From Oscillospiraceae bacterium (GTDB lineage: Bacteria; Bacillota; Clostridia; Saccharofermentanales; Saccharofermentanaceae), in assembly GCA_902764825.1 (NCBI GenBank), contig CACWXL010000007.1:18222-82221 (forward strand): a DNA stretch of 64,000 nt, written 5' to 3'. Positions within the stretch are counted from its first letter, which is position 1; each line of letters starts with the position of its first letter. Under the pieces are notes generated by a model that ran no database searches, had not been told where the DNA came from, and was given only the letters and a program-made list of their open reading frames with translations. Positions 60,885 to 64,000 of the stretch are shown here, in pieces. The position numbers and the translations under genes are program-made.

Positions 60885-62237
60885 TTATGAAGTTGCCAGG
60901 CGGGTGCTGAAATTATCTCTGGCATAGAAGACAAATCTTTCGCCCTCTTCCCTGAATATCATGTAAAGCGCAGGGCTCGTGGACTTGGTCGCAACCCTCT
61001 TTCCGAGCGTATCTGAAAGCCTGTCAAAGAGGTCTTTGTCGCCCATGTAATATGCCATCATCATGCCGTCGGTATAAGCGGATGCGGCATCAACTCCGGA
61101 ATAGCTTTTCGTGAGCATGGAATAACTCGTATATATCCTGCCGTTATTCATTACGGAACTCTTGAATTCCGCGAAAGAAGCATTGTCCAGCTCGCCTGCC
61201 TCGGCAAGATTCCTCATAGTCTTGACATTCTGGGTAATATCTATCGCTCCGATGCTCTGGCCGCTGTAGATATATGCGCCGCAGTCCATTGCGCCTGAGG
61301 TGGCATATGCGTAGAAATCGAATCCCGCACCTGCATAGCCGTCCTTAACGGCTTTCAGTGCCTTCTCATAAGCCCCTTCCGCTATAAGTCCGTTTGTCTC
61401 AAGATCCCTGATGAGTCTTAAGTTGATATTGGAGAGCAGCACGCCTTCAATGTCTTCCCTTAATTCCTGACCTGCGACCGTCGTGCTGTCGGCATCACCC
61501 GATATGGTGCCGTACACCTGCTCCAAAGACCCTTCCTGCCCCGCCTGTATCGAACTTGTATCATCAAGAGCAACATAGAGCGAGTCTGCATATTTGGCGA
61601 CGGACAGTTTCTCGGTCTTAAGTCTTCCCTTGTCGTCGAAAAGGACTTCAACAAGGATCTTGATCTCCTTATAGTCAGGCTCACTTCCGTAAGTGATGTA
61701 ATACTGAAGCATCGCATCAAGCCAGTCGATCATGGCAGATGTTGACACCACCGCTTCTTTGTTCTTTTCCTCATCAAGATAAACGAATGCCTTATAAGAA
61801 CCGTCCGGAAGCTGGAAACGCTTAATGACGCTCTCCTTGACCGCAACCGCATTATTTCTGTCTCCTGCTCTTACATAGCACTTAAGGAGCAGTGCCTGGT
61901 CCGACAATCCGTATATCCCTGAACTGACCGCTTCTTCAGACACAAGACGGCCTGCGATCGTATAAGAGGTTGCAGCAAGAACGCCGTCACCGCCTTTCTC
62001 GACGATGAGCTTTTTGGATCTGGAATAGAGATAATCACTTACGATATTGTTGGAGGCGGTAATACTGGTCCATTCATAACCCAGATGCACGGGAGCCGTG
62101 ATCTTGATCTTCTTGCCGCCGCCGAACTGTCCCGTGTAGAACAGATAGAACACGGTCGCGCCTAAAGCAAGCGCCACGATGATCACACCGGTTAAGATCT
62201 TTCCTATGCCGACACCGGCAATTTCCCTGCGTTGCAT
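60885..62237 (-). CDS. Membrane-anchored protein, possible alpha/alpha-barrel domain
   Basis: A 450-residue protein with an N-terminal membrane helix (about 10-36) and a large outer domain. The domain is helical with repeated short motifs (SDQALLLKCYVRAGDRNNAV, then FQLPDGSYKAFVY, and SAMIDWLDAMLQYY) that recall six-hairpin glycosidases such as GH8, but no catalytic acid pair can be named. The first frame start is a TTG at 62273, which overlaps the -10; the ATG at 62237 with GGAG upstream is preferred. It is divergent from tmcAL and lies just after pta on the same strand. Confidence 0.65.
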   Translation of the reverse strand: MQRREIAGVGIGKILTGVIIVALALGATVFYLFYTGQFGGGKKIKITAPVHLGYEWTSITASNNIVSDYLYSRSKKLIVEKGGDGVLAATSYTIAGRLVSEEAVSSGIYGLSDQALLLKCYVRAGDRNNAVAVKESVIKRFQLPDGSYKAFVYLDEEKNKEAVVSTSAMIDWLDAMLQYYITYGSEPDYKEIKILVEVLFDDKGRLKTEKLSVAKYADSLYVALDDTSSIQAGQEGSLEQVYGTISGDADSTTVAGQELREDIEGVLLSNINLRLIRDLETNGLIAEGAYEKALKAVKDGYAGAGFDFYAYATSGAMDCGAYIYSGQSIGAIDITQNVKTMRNLAEAGELDNASFAEFKSSVMNNGRIYTSYSMLTKSYSGVDAASAYTDGMMMAYYMGDKDLFDRLSDTLGKRVATKSTSPALYMIFREEGERFVFYARDNFSTRLATS

Positions 62238-62261
62238 AAACTCCGCCTTATGAAATATAAT
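62232..62261 (+). promoter_or_regulatory. Promoter of tmcAL
   Basis: TTGCAT and TATAAT are 18 bases apart on the plus strand. The -35 overlaps the start codon of the divergent gene. A TTG start follows about 45 bases on. Confidence 0.5.
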
Positions 62262-62275
62262 CTTTACAACCAAAG

Positions 62276-62284
62276 ATTATACCA
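62276..62284 (-). promoter_or_regulatory. Extended -10 of the anchored-protein gene
   Basis: On the minus strand this reads TGG-TATAAT. It lies 39 bases before the preferred ATG at 62237 and overlaps the longer TTG-started frame, which argues against that start. Confidence 0.5.
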
Positions 62285-62305
62285 GAAGCAAAGGATATTC
62301 ATAAA

Positions 62306-63598
62306 TTGCGGGTTATAGGAATTGTTGCGGAATTTAATCCCTTTCATAACGGTCACGGGTACCTTATCAGGAAAGCCCGCGAGATCGTAAATGACCCCAG
62401 GGCGATAGTCATGCCCGTGATGTCCGGCTTTTTTACCCAGAGAGGACTTCCTGCAATCTGCCCGCCACAGGTCCGTGCCAGACAGGCTCTTTTATGCGGC
62501 GCAGATGTAGTGCTCGAGCTTCCTTTCAGCTTCTCCTGCGCACCTTCTTCCAGATTTGCCGAAGGCGCCATATCTGAACTGATATCCACAGGTGTCGTAA
62601 CCGACATCGCATTCGGCGTCGATACCGATGACACAGAGCTCCTGAAGGCCATAGCCGCAAGCTGCTTTGATGACAATGAGCTTCTGGACACAAAGCTTAA
62701 CGGATATATCTCCACAGGCATCAGTTATCCCAGAGCCAGAGCCCTTGCAATAAAGGACATCGCCGGTTCAAAGGGGCTCTCTGGTGACCTTGACGCATTG
62801 CTGTCCTCGCCCAATTCTATCCTTGCATTGGATTACCTTCTCGCGCTCAGGAAAATGGACCGGAAGAACAGGATCAACATAATCATGATAAGGCGTGAAG
62901 GTGACGGCTATCATTCAACAGAGGCAGACAGCACTTTCGCGAGCGCCACTGCTTTAAGGAACCTGATATCAGAGACCGCACAGGGCGGATTCCGAAGATC
63001 CGAGATCGCGTCAAAGCTTACAGGTCTTATGCCCGACATCTCGCTCGGCGTCATGCTCTCACAGAATTCCGCCGGAGTTTTCTCATTTCCCGATTACGTA
63101 AGTTATGTCAGGGACTGCATGCTGACGGCATCAGCCTCATCTTCTCTTGATGACACTGCCTATATGAGCGATGATCTTTCAGGCTATATAAGGAATCTTG
63201 CAAAAGACATCAGGCCGGACGATTTGCGAGATGACGATCACGGACTCAAACTTTTCGAGGACAGGTTATCGACCAAGAGATATACGTTATCGAGGATATA
63301 CAGGGCCCTGGCTTCACTTATGGCAGGCCAGGACAGCTCATATCTTGATATCAGGCGTCCGCCTTACATCAGGGTCCTGGGCTTTAACCAGGAAGGCAAG
63401 TACTGCCTTAAGATAATCGGAAAATGCGCGAAGATCCCTGTCATAAACAGGCCTTCTGATTGTCTGGAACTGGAGTCCGGAAATGAGGAACTGAAGAAGA
63501 TCTTCGAGCTCGACATGAGAGCTGCTTCTGCCGGATGGAATCTCTACGGCAAAGATACCGCTTCCGAATGGGAAGCGATCCCGGTAATCGTTAAATAA
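62306..63598 (+). CDS. tmcAL: tRNA(Met) cytidine acetate ligase
   Basis: A 430-residue TmcAL (YlbM). It activates acetate with ATP to form acetyl-AMP and makes N4-acetylcytidine at the wobble position of elongator tRNA-Met. The N-terminal nucleotidylyltransferase fold shows GIVAEFNPFHNGHGYLI, followed by MSGFFTQRG and LELPFSFSCA. The start is TTG, with AAGGAT nine bases upstream. It uses acetate, the product of the ackA-pta pathway encoded just upstream on the other strand. Confidence 0.93.
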   Translation: MRVIGIVAEFNPFHNGHGYLIRKAREIVNDPRAIVMPVMSGFFTQRGLPAICPPQVRARQALLCGADVVLELPFSFSCAPSSRFAEGAISELISTGVVTDIAFGVDTDDTELLKAIAASCFDDNELLDTKLNGYISTGISYPRARALAIKDIAGSKGLSGDLDALLSSPNSILALDYLLALRKMDRKNRINIIMIRREGDGYHSTEADSTFASATALRNLISETAQGGFRRSEIASKLTGLMPDISLGVMLSQNSAGVFSFPDYVSYVRDCMLTASASSSLDDTAYMSDDLSGYIRNLAKDIRPDDLRDDDHGLKLFEDRLSTKRYTLSRIYRALASLMAGQDSSYLDIRRPPYIRVLGFNQEGKYCLKIIGKCAKIPVINRPSDCLELESGNEELKKIFELDMRAASAGWNLYGKDTASEWEAIPVIVK

Positions 63599-63612
63599 AT
63601 TCAGGCAGAACA

Positions 63613-63643
63613 AAGCCGTCCGCCTCAAAAGAGACAGACGGCC
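63613..63643 (-). terminator. Stem-loop after rpsT
   Basis: On the minus strand GCCGTCTGTCTC and GAGGCGGACGGC pair over 12 positions with two wobbles around a TTTT loop, followed by TTTGTT. It lies 22 bases beyond the rpsT stop and also just past the convergent tmcAL. Confidence 0.6.
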
Positions 63644-63665
63644 GGATTATTCTCTTAAAATCTAA

Positions 63666-63926
63666 TTAAGCCTTAGCAGCGTTAGCAGCCTTAGCAAGTC
63701 TGGACTTTGTTCTGGAAGCTGCGTTCTTGCTCATGTGGCCCTTAGCAGCAGCCTGGTCCAATGCCTTCTGTGTAGACTTGATTGTAGCATCAAGATTCTC
63801 GCCGTTAGCGATATCTGCCTTTGCCTTCTTAACAGTAGTGCGGATAGCACTCTTCTTGCTCTTATTGGCAGCAGCCTTCTTCTCGGAAACGCTTACACGC
63901 TTGATAGCTGATTTAATATTAGGCAT
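63666..63926 (-). CDS. rpsT: 30S ribosomal protein S20
   Basis: An 86-residue, lysine- and alanine-rich protein that binds 16S rRNA. The start MPNIKSAIKRVSVSEKKAA and the NKSKKSAIRTTVKKA helix are typical of S20. AAGGAGAG precedes the ATG, and a good promoter lies at 63971-63999. Confidence 0.96.
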   Translation of the reverse strand: MPNIKSAIKRVSVSEKKAAANKSKKSAIRTTVKKAKADIANGENLDATIKSTQKALDQAAAKGHMSKNAASRTKSRLAKAANAAKA

Positions 63927-63970
63927 CTCGTTCTCTCCTTTTTAGAGTTATATCTTCAAATTACCGAAGA

Positions 63971-63999
63971 ATTGTATCACGATTGTATTTTATTCGCAA
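63971..63999 (-). promoter_or_regulatory. Promoter of rpsT
   Basis: On the minus strand TTGCGA and TACAAT are 17 bases apart, and the -10 also has the TGn extension. It starts a leader of about 35 bases before the ATG. Confidence 0.65.
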
Positions 64000-64000
64000 G

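Overview
The window is an ordinary stretch of chromosome from a Gram-positive anaerobe of the class Clostridia (phylum Bacillota). The lineage is inferred from gene content: YdbC-type PC4 protein, PcrA, KtrAB, TmcAL, QueT, CmpB-like and GtrA membrane proteins, the pta-ackA acetate pathway, LL-diaminopimelate aminotransferase and the MEP isoprenoid genes ispD/ispF. There are lipoproteins but nothing that points to an outer membrane. Genes are dense, often overlap by 1 to 4 bases, and many promoters have a TGn-TATAAT extended -10. I saw no rRNA, tRNA, CRISPR array, insertion sequence, phage or integrase gene.

Layout. 1-4.9 kb: cut-off membrane protein, ssDNA-binding YdbC, membrane phosphoesterase, gap, and a GT-C-like membrane protein. 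4.9-10.5 kb (minus): WYL regulator, alaS, hinT, trmB and a zinc-ribbon/PH-like protein. 10.7-15.7 kb (plus): DUF1015, FAD oxidoreductase and DUF2298 giant membrane protein as one overlapping operon. 15.7-20.2 kb (minus): class V aminotransferase, serA, a GH32-like protein lacking its nucleophile and a short RluA-like enzyme. 20.3-27.7 kb (minus): a membrane-anchored degenerate PP2C protein, a DUF885 lipoprotein and a degenerate ANL-superfamily protein. 27.9-31.4 kb (plus): dapL, radA, ispD. 31.4-36.4 kb (minus): ispF, thioredoxin-like lipoprotein, Mrp, CmpB-like protein, methyltransferase, QueT, Gfo/Idh/MocA oxidoreductase. 36.5-37.4 kb: DMT exporter. 37.4-45 kb (minus): HAD phosphatase, a carB gene fused in frame to dapF, carA, thrC. 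45-53.7 kb (minus): TPR-like membrane protein, folC, GtrA protein, two surface proteins (cohesin/cadherin-like and GH73), YfbR-like nucleotidase and dGTPase. 53.7-58.3 kb: pcrA and ktrB-ktrA. 58.5-64 kb: ackA, pta, an anchored protein, tmcAL and rpsT.

The strongest oddity is the 1352-codon CarB-DapF fusion: a full-length carbamoyl-phosphate synthase large subunit followed without a stop by a complete diaminopimelate epimerase with both catalytic cysteines. DapL, which makes the epimerase's substrate, is encoded about 9 kb away. The second theme is a set of enzyme-like proteins whose catalytic residues have been replaced (PP2C-like, GH32-like, ANL-like and thioredoxin-like proteins, plus a partly altered IspF); some may be structural or sensing proteins. 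All functions are assigned by reading motifs; no database search was possible.
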